Positions 9,478-19,098 of a stretch of 64,000 nucleotides of DNA are shown here, piece after piece (the first letter of the stretch is position 1; the number at the start of each line of letters is the position of its first letter). Position numbers and translations under genes: made by a program. The stretch comes from Hydrogenophaga borbori (lineage in GTDB: Bacteria > Pseudomonadota > Gammaproteobacteria > Burkholderiales > Burkholderiaceae_C), in contig NZ_QVLS01000010.1 in NCBI RefSeq assembly GCF_003417535.1, positions 1-64,000 on the forward strand. The letters run 5' to 3'. The notes beneath the pieces are model-generated. The model was not told the origin of the DNA. It did no database searches and worked only from the letters and a program-made list of their open reading frames with translations.

Positions 9478-9981
9478 TCAATCGGCCGGGGCCGGCTCGC
9501 TCGCGCCTCGGCCGCGCCAGGCGTCCACGCACAAGCGCAGGCAGACCAGCACGCCCACGGACCACAGGAGCAAGGTGCCGAAGCGCAGGGGCCAGGCGGG
9601 CAGGCGGAACGCGTCGTTGCCGTAGAACTCCGCGCTTCGCCAGCCCTCGATGGCAGGCCCCCAGCCCGAGACCAGGAAGGTGGCGAACACCAGCGCGCCG
9701 ATCAGCCAGGCGGCGCCCACCAGCGCGCCGGCCGCGCGGGTGGGCAGGCGCTCCAGCAGGAAGGTGACGCGCAGCAACTTGCCGCGCCGCATGGCGCTGG
9801 GCGCCTGCAGGAAGGTCAGCAGCACCAGGCCGGCACCGGTCAGCTCGGCCGTGCCCGCGAACGGGTGGTTGAACAGCAACCGGCCCGCCACGTCATAGCC
9901 GATGACCAGGGTGAGCAGCGCGAGCAGCACCGCGCCGATGGCGTGCAGCGCCCTCAGCAGCGTGTCGAAGGACGTCTTCAC
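9478..9981 (-). CDS. dctQ: TRAP transporter small permease (DctQ family)
   Basis: A 167-residue protein with four hydrophobic segments, the size and layout of DctQ. The first helix is ALHAIGAVLLALLTLVIGYD and the conserved GRLLFNHPFAGTAEL segment follows. DctQ bridges the receptor and the large permease in the inner membrane. It sits six bases after the receptor gene stop and 13 bases before dctM, so the three are clearly one operon. Confidence 0.9.
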   Translation of the reverse strand: MKTSFDTLLRALHAIGAVLLALLTLVIGYDVAGRLLFNHPFAGTAELTGAGLVLLTFLQAPSAMRRGKLLRVTFLLERLPTRAAGALVGAAWLIGALVFATFLVSGWGPAIEGWRSAEFYGNDAFRLPAWPLRFGTLLLWSVGVLVCLRLCVDAWRGRGASEPAPAD

Positions 9982-9987
9982 GGTGGC

Positions 9988-11040
9988 TCAGAGCGGGTAG
10001 GCGATGGGGAACTTGTAGCCGGCCTCCTCGAGGAAGCGGACATAGGTCTTGAGGACCTGCGTCGCCGGCTGCCCCTTGGCGTCGAGCTCCTTGGCGGCGC
10101 GGCCCGGCAGGTCCTTCACGAGCTCCGCCCAGCGGCGTTTCTCGGCATCGGACAGCGCATGGATCTGCGTGCCCGAACCGCGCAGGCGGGCCTCGATGTC
10201 CAGGTCGCGCTGGCGGCTGGCGGCCGCGATCTTCGCGGTCGCCTCTTCGGCCACCTCGTCGATGATGGCCACCACCTCTTTGGGCAGGCGCGCGCGGGTG
10301 TTCAGGTTCATGAACGACACGAAGGTGCTGTAGGAGCCGAAGCCGGTCTTGGTCCAGACCTTGGCCACCTCGCGCAGCTTGAAGGCCTCCATGCCAGAGA
10401 CCATGAACAGGCTGCCGTCGGCCAGGCCGTTCTGCATGGCCTGGTAGTGTTCGCCGATGCCCAGCGTCACGGGCACCGCACCCGTGGGCATGAACAGCGG
10501 CGCGTTGGTGCCGGCCATGGCGATGCGCTTGCCCTTGAGCTCGTCCACGCGCTGCCAGTCGAAGCTGGTGGCCACGCCATAGGCCTCGGTCACCATCTGC
10601 GCCAGGATGTGCGCGTTGTAGGGCTTGACGCTCTCCTGCAGCGCCGGCACCTCCTTGAGCATGCGCGAGGCCACCTTCTGCTGCAGCACCGGGTCATCGG
10701 CGGTGAAGGGCATGTAGGCGCTGTAGTTCAGCAGGCCGGCGCGCGCCTGCTCGAAGCCGATCGGCGACAGGCCGATGTCCAGCGACCCCTTTTGCACGGC
10801 CTCCAGCACGCCGTCGACCTTGGCGACGCTGCCGCCCCAGGCCTTGATGAAGCGCAGGTTGTGTCCGGTGCGCGCCTTCACGCGCTGGCTCACCTCGTCG
10901 GCGAAGAAGCCGTCGTACACGCTGATGTAGGTCAGGCCGGTGGTGTGTCCGCCACCCATGCGCAGGGTGAAGTTGTCGGCGTGGGCGATCGACGCGGCGA
11001 GGGCCAGCGTGGCGGCCAGCAGGGAATGGGCGAATCTCAT
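9988..11040 (-). CDS. TRAP transporter periplasmic receptor (DctP/TAXI-like)
   Basis: This 350-residue protein begins with a signal peptide ([21 protein letters not shown], cleaved before DNF), so it is periplasmic. The mature part has the DctP fold signature, with LRMGGGHTTG at the start and GTNAPLFMPTGAVPVTLG in the centre. It captures the substrate for the DctQM permease. The ATG at 11040 is preceded by GAGGAGA and gives the signal peptide; longer open frame upstream is not credible. It is 22 bases downstream of the hydrolase gene. Confidence 0.9.
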   Translation of the reverse strand: MRFAHSLLAATLALAASIAHADNFTLRMGGGHTTGLTYISVYDGFFADEVSQRVKARTGHNLRFIKAWGGSVAKVDGVLEAVQKGSLDIGLSPIGFEQARAGLLNYSAYMPFTADDPVLQQKVASRMLKEVPALQESVKPYNAHILAQMVTEAYGVATSFDWQRVDELKGKRIAMAGTNAPLFMPTGAVPVTLGIGEHYQAMQNGLADGSLFMVSGMEAFKLREVAKVWTKTGFGSYSTFVSFMNLNTRARLPKEVVAIIDEVAEEATAKIAAASRQRDLDIEARLRGSGTQIHALSDAEKRRWAELVKDLPGRAAKELDAKGQPATQVLKTYVRFLEEAGYKFPIAYPL

Positions 11041-11062
11041 GGCTTGTCTCCTCGGATGGGGG

Positions 11063-11848
11063 TCATTCGAAACTGAGGTCGAGCAGCAGGCTCTCGTAGG
11101 CCTCGGGGTTGAGCAGGTGCGGGTAGTGGCCACCGGTCTGCAGGCGCACATGGCGCGACCCGGGATAGCGCTCGCGCAGGCGATCGCGCGCCTCGGGCGG
11201 GATCAGCGGATCGTCGGCGCAGTCCAGCACCACGATCTGCGACGGCTCCAGGGGCAGCGGCGGACAGGCGCGCGCCTGCGTCACGCCGGCGAAGCGCGAG
11301 TGCAGGCTGGCCGGCGACTGGCGCTTGGCCAGCATCACGCGCTGCAGCTGCTGCAGCGGCGACACCGGCGCGCCGGCCACGCGCTCCAGCCAGCTGGCGT
11401 GCAGCACCTCGGGCGATACGCTCGCCACCCAGGCGGGATCGAACAGCGGGTTGGCGGCCAGGTCGCTGGCGTCCGTGAAGCCGTTGCCGATGACCAGGCG
11501 GCGCACCTGCTGCGGGTACTGCAGGGCAAAAAACTGCGCCCACCAGGCGGCGAAGGACGAGCCCACCACCACGCAGGGTGGCAGACCCAGGTGATCGACC
11601 ACGGCCTTCAGGCCATCGGACAGGCGCGGGGCCTCGGGCAGCGCCGGGTAGGTCACGGCGATCAGGCGCAGCCGCTCGCCCAGCGACAGCAGGGTGCGAA
11701 CGAACATCGCGCCATCGCCCACGGAGCCGGGCAGCAGCAGCACCGCCGGCCCCTTGCCGGCGGTGTCGAGCCAGCGCCACTCGACGCCATCGACCTCGAG
11801 CGAGGACCAGGCGTAGCGGCTTTCCAGCCGGTCGAGCATCTCCTGCAT
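11063..11848 (-). CDS. Alpha/beta hydrolase
   Basis: A 261-residue alpha/beta hydrolase without a signal peptide. The nucleophile elbow is GSSFAAWW, and LDCADDPLIPPEARD carries the likely catalytic acid. The final histidine is in TGGHYPHLLNPE. The layout resembles the maspardin branch. It lies between the cupin gene (three bases apart) and the TRAP receptor, so it probably acts on the imported compound or a downstream ester or C-C substrate. The reaction cannot be specified. Confidence 0.82.
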   Translation of the reverse strand: MQEMLDRLESRYAWSSLEVDGVEWRWLDTAGKGPAVLLLPGSVGDGAMFVRTLLSLGERLRLIAVTYPALPEAPRLSDGLKAVVDHLGLPPCVVVGSSFAAWWAQFFALQYPQQVRRLVIGNGFTDASDLAANPLFDPAWVASVSPEVLHASWLERVAGAPVSPLQQLQRVMLAKRQSPASLHSRFAGVTQARACPPLPLEPSQIVVLDCADDPLIPPEARDRLRERYPGSRHVRLQTGGHYPHLLNPEAYESLLLDLSFE

Positions 11849-11851
11849 GGC

Positions 11852-12424
11852 TCAGTACTTTCCGTCGGCCGACATGAAGCCTTCGGCGATGAGCCGCTCG
11901 TGCGCCTCGGGCGAGAACTCGGCCTGCGGCGCGTCGCCGCCGATCACGAACATCAGCCAGTGCGTCTTGTCCGGCTCGCCAAAGCTCACGTTCTCGAACC
12001 GGCGCTGCACTCCGGCGGGAAAGGAGATCACGTCGAACGGACCGAGGTCGAAGCTCTCGACCTGACCGTCCACCTCCCACGAGCAGCGCCACTGCCCCGT
12101 CATGGGCATGAAGGTCTCGTTGGTGTCGTGGTTGTGCATCATCGGGCCCTTGCCCGGCGCGGCCTCGCAGAAGCCCAGGTTGAAGCCCTCGCTGATCTTG
12201 ATGTGCGCGGCCTCGGCCGCCTCATCGCCCACGGGGGACACGACCACCGTGCCATCGGATTTTTTCGGCGGCTGGAAGCCGATGATGTTGTAGAGCTTGC
12301 GCAGCGCGCTCGGGTGGCGGCTATCGGGCAGGCCGCCGTCGTGGCCGCGGATTTCGCTGAACAGCGCGACGCGCTGGCGCATCTGCTCTCGCGTGACGCG
12401 GATGGTGGGGATCTTCTGTTCCAT
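11852..12424 (-). CDS. Cupin-domain protein
   Basis: The 190-residue product has one cupin barrel. The first motif is MMHNHDTNETFMPMTGQWRC and the second is GPFDVISFPAGVQRRFENV, giving the His/Glu ligands usual for a metal site. Cupins of this type are dioxygenases, isomerases or sensors. It opens the operon cupin-hydrolase-dctP-dctQ-dctM and is divergent from the LysR gene, which is its likely regulator. CAGGAG precedes the ATG at 12424; the longer frame upstream is Arg/Ala-rich and unlikely. Confidence 0.8.
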   Translation of the reverse strand: MEQKIPTIRVTREQMRQRVALFSEIRGHDGGLPDSRHPSALRKLYNIIGFQPPKKSDGTVVVSPVGDEAAEAAHIKISEGFNLGFCEAAPGKGPMMHNHDTNETFMPMTGQWRCSWEVDGQVESFDLGPFDVISFPAGVQRRFENVSFGEPDKTHWLMFVIGGDAPQAEFSPEAHERLIAEGFMSADGKY

Positions 12425-12691
12425 GGTGGGTCTCCTGAAGGAAAGCGGCGCGCAGGCGAAGCGCGGCCGCGCGCGACCTGGTGTCGCACGAAGGGCGCGG
12501 CTCGACGCCGCGAAGTGAGGGGGAGGGAAAGGCCGTGTGGCGCGGGCGCGCGCTAGCGGCGCGTGGCGCCACCGGCCGGTGGGGAATGCATGGCTTGTCT
12601 CCGTCGTTCTCTGCTGTCCTTGATTAAACTCAAACGAGGCCTTCGATCGCAATTCGCCACACCGATAGCCGCCATCGACAAGACGATCCCA

Positions 12692-13612
12692 ATGAGGCTA
12701 CGCGACCTGGACCTGAACCTGCTGGTGGCGCTGGACGCGCTGCTGCGCGAGGCGCATGTCACGCGTGCCGCGGCACGGCTGGAGATGAGCCAGTCGTCGA
12801 TGAGCCTGGCCCTGTCCAAGCTGCGCACGGTGTTCAACGACCCGCTGCTGGTGAAGAGCGGCAGTGGCCTGGTGCTCACCGCGCGCGCGCAGGAGATCGC
12901 GCCGCGCCTGGCCGACACGCTGCGCCACGTCGACGCGCTGATGCACGAACGCCGCGACTTCGACCCGTCGCAGGCGCACGACACCGTCACGCTGATCGTC
13001 ACCGACTACATCGACTTCGTGGTGGTGCCCTCGCTGGTGAAGGAGCTCGCGCGGCGCGCGCCAAACGTGATCCTGCGCATCGTCGGCCCCAACCCGACGC
13101 GCTTTGGCGAGATCTTCAGCAGCGGTGAAGTGGACGTGTCCATCACCTACTTCCCCAATCCCCCCGCCAGCCTTCGCGTGCGCCCGCTGTTCCGCGACCG
13201 CCTGGTGGGCGTGGCCCGGCGCGGCCACCCACTGCTGTCCGGCGCCATGGACCTGCGGCGCTTCTGCGACCAGGGCCACGTGATCGTCGAGCCCGGCCAG
13301 GCCACCATGTACAACGCGCAGATCGAGCAGGCGCTCGAGCGCGCGGGCCGCCCCCGGCGCACGGTGATGTCCAAGCCCACCTTCCTGGGCATTCCCTTCA
13401 TCATCGAGCAGACCGACCTGATCGCCACCGTGCCCGAGAAGGTCGCCAAGGGGTTCACCCAGTTCACCGACATCGAGATCTTCGAGCCGCCGCTGGACCT
13501 GGAGCCGTTCGGGGTCGTGCTGCTGTGGCACGACCGCACGCACAACAACCCGCTGCAGCGCTGGTTCCGCGAATTGGTGATCGAGCTGTTCCAGGGCCCC
13601 GAGCACCCCTGA
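12692..13612 (+). CDS. LysR-family transcriptional regulator
   Basis: A 306-residue LysR regulator. The N-terminal winged helix reads LDLNLLVALDALLREAHVTRAAAR-LEMSQSSMSLALSKLR and is followed by a periplasmic-binding-like effector domain. It is divergent from the cupin/TRAP operon across 267 bases, the classic arrangement for a LysR protein controlling its neighbours with a small-molecule inducer. The ATG at 12692 gives MRLRDLDLNLL, the normal LysR beginning. The inducer is presumably the transported acid or its breakdown product. Confidence 0.9.
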   Translation: MRLRDLDLNLLVALDALLREAHVTRAAARLEMSQSSMSLALSKLRTVFNDPLLVKSGSGLVLTARAQEIAPRLADTLRHVDALMHERRDFDPSQAHDTVTLIVTDYIDFVVVPSLVKELARRAPNVILRIVGPNPTRFGEIFSSGEVDVSITYFPNPPASLRVRPLFRDRLVGVARRGHPLLSGAMDLRRFCDQGHVIVEPGQATMYNAQIEQALERAGRPRRTVMSKPTFLGIPFIIEQTDLIATVPEKVAKGFTQFTDIEIFEPPLDLEPFGVVLLWHDRTHNNPLQRWFRELVIELFQGPEHP

Positions 13613-13661
13613 TCGCGCCCGTCCCGCAGCGGCGACAATGGCGCCGCGGATACCCCCTCCC

Positions 13662-13892
13662 ATGCCCGCCAACCCACCCATCCCCTTCGACGCGACGCGC
13701 TGCCCCCTGTGCGGCGGCGACAACCGCTGCGCGGTGGAGATCGAGAAGGCCACCGGCGAGCCGCAGCCACCGTGCTGGTGTGTGAGCGAGACCTTCAGCC
13801 CCGAGCTGCTCGCCCGCATCCCCGAGGCGGCGCGCCGCCAGGCCTGCGTCTGTCAGGCCTGCGTGCGCCAGGCGCTGGCACCCCGCCCATGA
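13662..13892 (+). CDS. Small cysteine-rich CWC-family protein
   Basis: A 76-residue protein with eight cysteines: Cys14/17 and Cys22 in TRCPLCGGDNRC, the CWC triad near residue 38, and CVCQAC near residue 61. This matches the uncharacterised cysteine-rich CWC family, probably a zinc or metal binder. Its stop overlaps the start of the MFS transporter (ATGA), so the two are translationally coupled. An ATG at 13638 would add eight residues. Confidence 0.8.
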   Translation: MPANPPIPFDATRCPLCGGDNRCAVEIEKATGEPQPPCWCVSETFSPELLARIPEAARRQACVCQACVRQALAPRP

Positions 13893-15427
13893 GCGAACCG
13901 CCCGCACCGCCGCCCTCGCCCCACGGGCTGCCCGCGCTGCGCGAGCGCTACGGGCCGCGCTACCGCTGGCTGCTGCTGCTCGCCGTCATGGTGGGCACCA
14001 TGGCGTCCATCATGTCGTCCACCGTGGTCAACGTGGCCATTCCCGACATGAGCCAGCACTTCGCGCTGGGCCAGGAGCGCGCGCAATGGGTCAGCTCGGG
14101 CTTCATGGCGGCGATGACCGTGTCCATGCTCACCACGCCCTGGCTGCTGGCGCGCTATGGCTACCGCGCCACCTATTCGGGCTGCATGTGGCTGCTGCTG
14201 GTGGGCGGCATGGCCGGCGGCCTGGCCAACCACTACCCCCTGGTGCTGGCCGCGCGCGTGGCCGAAGGCCTGGCCGCGGGCGTGGTGCAGCCCATCCCGG
14301 CCATCATCATCCTGCGCGCCTTCGACCCCAGCGAGCAGGGCCGCGCCAGCGGCGTCTTCGGCATGGGCGTGGTGCTGGCGCCGGCGCTGGGACCCAGCAT
14401 CGGCGGCATCCTGGTGGACTGGTTCGGCTGGCGCTCCATCTTCTTCATGGTGGTGCCGTTCTGCATCGCCTCGCTGTGGATGGCGCGCAAGCTCATCCCC
14501 ACCTCTGCGCCCGGCGGCCAGGCCGCCAACCGCGCGGGCGCCGCGCTCGACTGGCGCGGCCTGCTGCTGGCCGCCGCAGGCACGCTGTGCCTGCTCAATG
14601 GCCTGGTGGAACTGCAGGGCGGCACGCCGCTCACCGCGGCCACGCTGCTGCTGACGGCCGGCGCCTTGCTGTTGGTTTTCGTCTGGCTGGCGCGGCGCAT
14701 GCTGCGGGCGCACCGCCACGCGCACGGGCCCGAGCCGCTGATGAACCTGAGCCTGTTCGCCGACCGCCGCTTCGCCATGGGCAGCCTGGTGGCCTTCATC
14801 TACGGCGTGGCGCTGTTCGGCTCCACCTACCTGTTGCCGGTGTACATGCTGATGGGCCTGCAGCTCTCGCCGTCGGTGGTGGGCACGGTGCTGCTGCCCT
14901 CGGGCCTGGTGCTGGCGGTGACGATCGCCACCGTCGGCCGCCTGGCCGACCGCCAGCCCACGCACCGCCTGGTCTGCATCGGCCTGGTGCTGCTGGCGGC
15001 CTCGTTCGCGCTGATGGTCACGATCCGGCTGGAGCACGCGGCGCGCATCATCCCGCTGCTGGTGCTCTGGGCCATCGTCGGGCGCATCGGGCTGGGCTTC
15101 ATCCTGCCCTCGCTCAACATCGGCGCCATGCGCGGGCTGGGCCACGCCCACATCCCGCAGGGCGCCAGCGTCATCAACTTCCTGCGCATGCTGGGCGGTG
15201 CGGCGGGCGTGAGCCTGTGCGGCATCTTCCTGGAATGGCGGCTGGCCGCGCACGGCGCGCCGCTCGACACCTCACCCACCACGCCGGCGCGCCTCGCGGC
15301 CTTCGACGAAACCTTCCTCATGCTCGCGGCCATCTGCGCGCTGGCCCTGCTGGCCGCCGCCCGCCTGAAGCCCCCGGGCCCCGCCGAGCCGCCCTCGCCG
15401 CCCGAGCGGCATACTGCCCAGGGCTAG
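13889..15427 (+). CDS. MFS drug transporter, DHA2 (EmrB/QacA) family
   Basis: This 512-residue inner-membrane protein has about 14 hydrophobic helices. The DHA2 motif STVVNVAIPDMSQHFALG lies in helix 1, and the motif C-like GVVLAPALGPSIGGILVDWF is near residue 170. Such proteins export hydrophobic compounds using the proton gradient. No HlyD-type partner is adjacent. It overlaps the CWC gene by four bases. I start it at 13889 because the frame further upstream is a shadow of the CWC gene. Confidence 0.88.
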   Translation: MSEPPAPPPSPHGLPALRERYGPRYRWLLLLAVMVGTMASIMSSTVVNVAIPDMSQHFALGQERAQWVSSGFMAAMTVSMLTTPWLLARYGYRATYSGCMWLLLVGGMAGGLANHYPLVLAARVAEGLAAGVVQPIPAIIILRAFDPSEQGRASGVFGMGVVLAPALGPSIGGILVDWFGWRSIFFMVVPFCIASLWMARKLIPTSAPGGQAANRAGAALDWRGLLLAAAGTLCLLNGLVELQGGTPLTAATLLLTAGALLLVFVWLARRMLRAHRHAHGPEPLMNLSLFADRRFAMGSLVAFIYGVALFGSTYLLPVYMLMGLQLSPSVVGTVLLPSGLVLAVTIATVGRLADRQPTHRLVCIGLVLLAASFALMVTIRLEHAARIIPLLVLWAIVGRIGLGFILPSLNIGAMRGLGHAHIPQGASVINFLRMLGGAAGVSLCGIFLEWRLAAHGAPLDTSPTTPARLAAFDETFLMLAAICALALLAAARLKPPGPAEPPSPPERHTAQG

Positions 15428-15456
15428 GCCGCCAGCAAAAAGGCAGAATTCGCGCC

Positions 15457-16221
15457 ATGTGCCAACTGCTGGGACTCAACTGCGCCACGCCCACCGACGC
15501 GTCGTTCAGCTTCACGGGCTTCTGCGACCGCGGCGGCAAGACCGACCACCACGCCGACGGCTGGGGCATCGCCTTCTTCGAGGGCAAGGGCCTGCGCCTC
15601 TTCATCGACCACCGCAGCGCGCACGACTCGCCCATGGCGGCCTTCCTGCAGGGCTACCCGCTCAAGAGCCGCAACATCATCGCCCACGTGCGCAAGGCCA
15701 CCATCGGTGAAGTGGCATTGGAAAACGCCCACCCCTTCGTGCGCCAGCTCTGGGGCCGCCAGTGGGTGTTCGCGCACAACGGCGACCTCAAGGACTACGA
15801 GCCGAACCTGCACAGCCACTTCCGCCCCGTGGGCAGCACCGACAGCGAGCGCGCCTTCTGCTGGCTGATGCAGGAAATGGCCAAGTCGCACGCGTCCCTG
15901 CCCAGCGTCGACGAGCTCACCCGCACCCTGCGCGAACTGGTGCCGCAGGTGCGCCGCTTCGGCAGCTTCAACTTCCTGCTCTCCAACGGCGAGGCCCTGT
16001 GGGCGCACTGCAGCACCCACCTGCATTGGCTGGTGCGCCAGCACCCGTTCTCGCTGGCCACGCTGAAAGACCGCGACTGGACGGTGAACTTCGCCGAGCT
16101 CAACCACCCCGGCGACCGCGCGGCGGTGATCGTGACCACGCCGCTCACCAGCAACGAGGTGTGGACACCCTTCGCTCCCGAAGAACTCAAGGTCTTCGTG
16201 GACGGGCTGCCGGTGGGCTGA
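15457..16221 (+). CDS. Class II glutamine amidotransferase, YafJ-like
   Basis: A 254-residue stand-alone N-terminal-nucleophile amidotransferase domain. It starts MCQLLGLN, so Cys2 becomes the nucleophile after methionine removal. Other family motifs are HHADGWGIAFFEG, RKATIGEV-ENAHPF and VFAHNGDLKDY. No synthase domain is attached. YafJ-type proteins resemble the amidohydrolase DugC/EgtC, but their substrate is not firmly assigned. It is preceded by 29 bases from the transporter stop. Confidence 0.88.
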   Translation: MCQLLGLNCATPTDASFSFTGFCDRGGKTDHHADGWGIAFFEGKGLRLFIDHRSAHDSPMAAFLQGYPLKSRNIIAHVRKATIGEVALENAHPFVRQLWGRQWVFAHNGDLKDYEPNLHSHFRPVGSTDSERAFCWLMQEMAKSHASLPSVDELTRTLRELVPQVRRFGSFNFLLSNGEALWAHCSTHLHWLVRQHPFSLATLKDRDWTVNFAELNHPGDRAAVIVTTPLTSNEVWTPFAPEELKVFVDGLPVG

Positions 16222-16349
16222 AGGCGGACTGAGGCCGGGCTAAGGGCAATCCCCAGTCCCGCGCGGCGCGACGGGGAAACCCCCCGGTCTATCATCGCCG
16301 GGCCACCACCCCAGCGGGGCCAGCCGCCCCGCCCCTCAGGAGACCCGAC

Positions 16350-17375
16350 ATGCAACGACGCCACTTCGTCGCCGGCGGCCTCGCCGCCGCCGCCCTGCCC
16401 AGTTTCGCCGCCGCGCAGGGCCTGGAAAAGCCCAAGTGCACCATCGCCGTGGGCGGCAAGAACCTCTTCTATTACCTGCCGCTGACCATCGCCGAGCAGC
16501 TGGGCTACTTCAAGGACGAGGGCCTGGACCTGACCATCGTCGACTTCGCCGGCGGCTCGCGCGCCCTGCAGGCCGTGGTCGGCGGCAGCGCCGACGTGGT
16601 GTCGGGCGCCTTCGAGCACACGGTGAACATGCAGTTCAAGGGCCAGCCCATGCGCGCCTTCGTGCTGCAGGGCCTGGCGCCGCAGATCGTGCTGGGCGTG
16701 AACCCCAAGACCATGGCCAACTTCAAGACCGTGGCCGACCTCAAGGGCAAGAAGATCGGTGTGACGGCGCCGGGCAGCTCCACCAACGTGCTGGTGAACT
16801 TCGTGCTGGCCAAGGCCGGCCTCAAGCCCAGCGACGTCAGCATCGTCGGCGTGGGGGCGAGCAACGGCGCCGTGGCCGCCATGCGCGCGGGCCAGATCGA
16901 CGCCATCAGCAACCTCGACCCGGTCATCACCCTGCTGCAGCGCTCGGGCGACCTGAAGATCGTCTCGGACACGCGCATCGTGAGCGAGGCGGAGAAGGTG
17001 TTCGGCGGTCCCATGCCCGCCGGCTGCCTGTACTGCCCGCAGCCCTTCATCGACAAGAACCCCAACACCGTGCAGGCCATGACCAACGCCATGGTGCGCG
17101 CCAACAAGTGGATCCAGAAGGCCGGCCCGGGCGACATCATCAAGGTGGTGCCCGAGAGCTACCTGCTCGGCGACCGCGCGGTTTACATCGACGGCTTCCT
17201 GGCCGCGCAGAAGGCGCTGTCGCCCGACGGCATGTTCCCCGCCAAGGGCGCCGAGACCGCGTTCCGGGCCCTGGGCAGCGTGGACGCCGCGCTCGCCAAG
17301 GCCAAGCTCGACCTGAACGCGGTCTACACCAACAGCTTCGCGCAGAAGGCCAACGCCAAGTACCCGAAGGGATGA
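16350..17375 (+). CDS. ABC transporter substrate-binding protein, NitT/TauT (SsuA/NMT1) family
   Basis: A 341-residue periplasmic receptor. It has a twin-arginine-like export sequence (MQRRHFVAGGLAAAALPSFA) and then the family features YYLPLTIAEQLGYFKDEGLDL and VVGGSADVVSGAFEHT. Relatives bind taurine, sulfonates, nitrate or thiamine precursors; none can be chosen here. AGGAGA precedes the ATG. It is the first gene of a receptor-ATPase-permease operon, with the ATPase one base downstream. Confidence 0.9.
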   Translation: MQRRHFVAGGLAAAALPSFAAAQGLEKPKCTIAVGGKNLFYYLPLTIAEQLGYFKDEGLDLTIVDFAGGSRALQAVVGGSADVVSGAFEHTVNMQFKGQPMRAFVLQGLAPQIVLGVNPKTMANFKTVADLKGKKIGVTAPGSSTNVLVNFVLAKAGLKPSDVSIVGVGASNGAVAAMRAGQIDAISNLDPVITLLQRSGDLKIVSDTRIVSEAEKVFGGPMPAGCLYCPQPFIDKNPNTVQAMTNAMVRANKWIQKAGPGDIIKVVPESYLLGDRAVYIDGFLAAQKALSPDGMFPAKGAETAFRALGSVDAALAKAKLDLNAVYTNSFAQKANAKYPKG

Positions 17376-17376
17376 C

Positions 17377-18189
17377 ATGACCGCCGCGATCGAACTGCAG
17401 GGCGTCGCCTGCACCTTCATCAGCAAGGACGCCCCGGGCCAGCGCTACACCGCCGTCGACCAGGTGGACCTGCGGGTCGGCGCGGGCGAGTTCGTGAGCG
17501 TGGTGGGCCCCACCGGCTGCGGCAAGAGCACGCTGCTCAACGTCGCGGCCGGCCTGCTGGAGCCGAGCAAGGGCAGCGCGCGCATCTTCGGCGAGCCACT
17601 CAAAGGCATCAATGCGCGCGCGGGCTACATGTTCCAGGCCGAGAGCCTGATGCCCTGGCGCACGGCGCTCGAGAACGTGATGGCCGGCCTGCAGTTCCGC
17701 GGCGTGGGCGCCGCCCAGGCGCGTGAGCAGGCCGACGGCTGGCTGCGCCGCGTCGGCCTGGGCGGCTTCGGCGACCGCTACCCGCACCAGATGAGCGGCG
17801 GCATGCGCAAGCGCGCCAGCCTGGCGCAGACCCTGGTGCTCGACCCCGACATCATCCTCATGGACGAGCCCTTCTCGGCCCTGGACATCCAGACGCGCCA
17901 GCTGATGGAGAACGAGGTGCTGCAGCTCTGGGCCGAAAAGAAGAAGGCGGTGCTCTTCATCACCCACGACCTGGACGAAGCCATCGCCATGAGCGACCGC
18001 GTGGTGGTGATGTCGGCCGGCCCCGCCAGCCGCCCCATCGGCGACTTCACCATCGACATGCCGCGCCCGCGCGACGTGGCCGAGGTCAAGACCACGCCGC
18101 GCTTCCTCGAGCTGCACGCCGCCATCTGGGCCGTGCTGCGCGACGAGGTGCTCAAGGGCTACCAGCAACAACTGCGCAAGGCCGCCTGA
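17377..18189 (+). CDS. ABC transporter ATP-binding protein, NitT/TauT family
   Basis: A 270-residue ATPase that drives import with the adjacent permease. Walker A is GPTGCGKST, the signature is MSGGMRKRA, Walker B is IILMDEPFSALD, and the switch His lies in FITHDLDEA. The order of motifs and the size match SsuB/TauB. It starts one base after the receptor gene stop, with AAGGGATG providing a close ribosome site, and is followed after 28 bases by the permease. Confidence 0.93.
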   Translation: MTAAIELQGVACTFISKDAPGQRYTAVDQVDLRVGAGEFVSVVGPTGCGKSTLLNVAAGLLEPSKGSARIFGEPLKGINARAGYMFQAESLMPWRTALENVMAGLQFRGVGAAQAREQADGWLRRVGLGGFGDRYPHQMSGGMRKRASLAQTLVLDPDIILMDEPFSALDIQTRQLMENEVLQLWAEKKKAVLFITHDLDEAIAMSDRVVVMSAGPASRPIGDFTIDMPRPRDVAEVKTTPRFLELHAAIWAVLRDEVLKGYQQQLRKAA

Positions 18190-18217
18190 GCGCGGCCCTT
18201 TACCGCCCCGTCATCGC

Positions 18218-19045
18218 ATGTGGAAGTTCATCAAGCCCCGTCCGGGCAACCTCACCCTGTGGCAGCTGGCGCTGCTCGTGCTCATCTTCGTGTTCTGGCA
18301 CGTGATGACCACGCCCGGCCTGGTGCCGACCTTCATGTTCGACAACGACCGCCAGGCCGCGTTCTTCTTCGGCGAGCCGCTGAAGATCTTCGCCCGCATC
18401 TGGGCCTGGTTCGTCGGCGACGCCGACATCTACGTGCACCTGTGGATCACGCTGGCCGAGACGCTGATGGCCTTCGGCATCGGCGCCGTCACGGGACTGG
18501 CGGGCGGGCTGTGGCTGGCGCTCTCGCCCATGGCCTCGGCCATCCTGGAGCCCTACATCAAGGCGCTCAATTCCATGCCACGCATCATCCTGGCGCCCAT
18601 CTTCGCGGTCTGGTTCGGCCTGGGCATGGGCTCCAAGGTGGCGCTGGGCGTCACGCTGGTGTTCTTCATCGTCTTCTTCAACGTCTACCAGGGCGTGAAG
18701 GAGGTGAGCCCGGTGGTGCTGGCCAACGCGCGCATGCTGGGCGCCAGCCAGAAGCAGCTGCTGCGCCACGTCTACCTGCCCAGCGCCACGAGCTGGGTGT
18801 TCAGCTCGCTGCACACCAGCGTGGGCCTGGCCTTCGTGGGCGCGGTGGTGGGCGAGTACCTGGGCTCCTCGCAGGGCGTGGGCTACCTCATCCTGCAGGC
18901 CGAAGGCCAGTTCGACATCAACACGGTGATGGCGGGCATCCTGGTGCTCACCGCCTTCGCGCTGGTGCTCGACGCGATGGTCGGGCGCATCGAGAAGCGG
19001 TTGATGAAGTGGCAGCCCAAGGCCGGGGAGACGGAGAAGCTCTGA
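18218..19045 (+). CDS. ABC transporter permease, NitT/TauT family
   Basis: This 275-residue protein has about six membrane helices and the binding-protein-dependent permease EAA loop, EVSPVVLANARMLGASQKQLLRHVYLPSA (quoted in two parts in related families). It forms the membrane channel for the receptor and ATPase upstream. An unusually long region between helix 1 and helix 2 includes FMFDNDRQAAFFFGEP. It closes the three-gene operon; a TolA-like gene follows after 53 bases. Confidence 0.9.
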   Translation: MWKFIKPRPGNLTLWQLALLVLIFVFWHVMTTPGLVPTFMFDNDRQAAFFFGEPLKIFARIWAWFVGDADIYVHLWITLAETLMAFGIGAVTGLAGGLWLALSPMASAILEPYIKALNSMPRIILAPIFAVWFGLGMGSKVALGVTLVFFIVFFNVYQGVKEVSPVVLANARMLGASQKQLLRHVYLPSATSWVFSSLHTSVGLAFVGAVVGEYLGSSQGVGYLILQAEGQFDINTVMAGILVLTAFALVLDAMVGRIEKRLMKWQPKAGETEKL

Positions 19046-19098
19046 GGCATTGAGCCCTCCCGGTGGGGCACGGGATTTGGATCGGACAATCGGCCCCC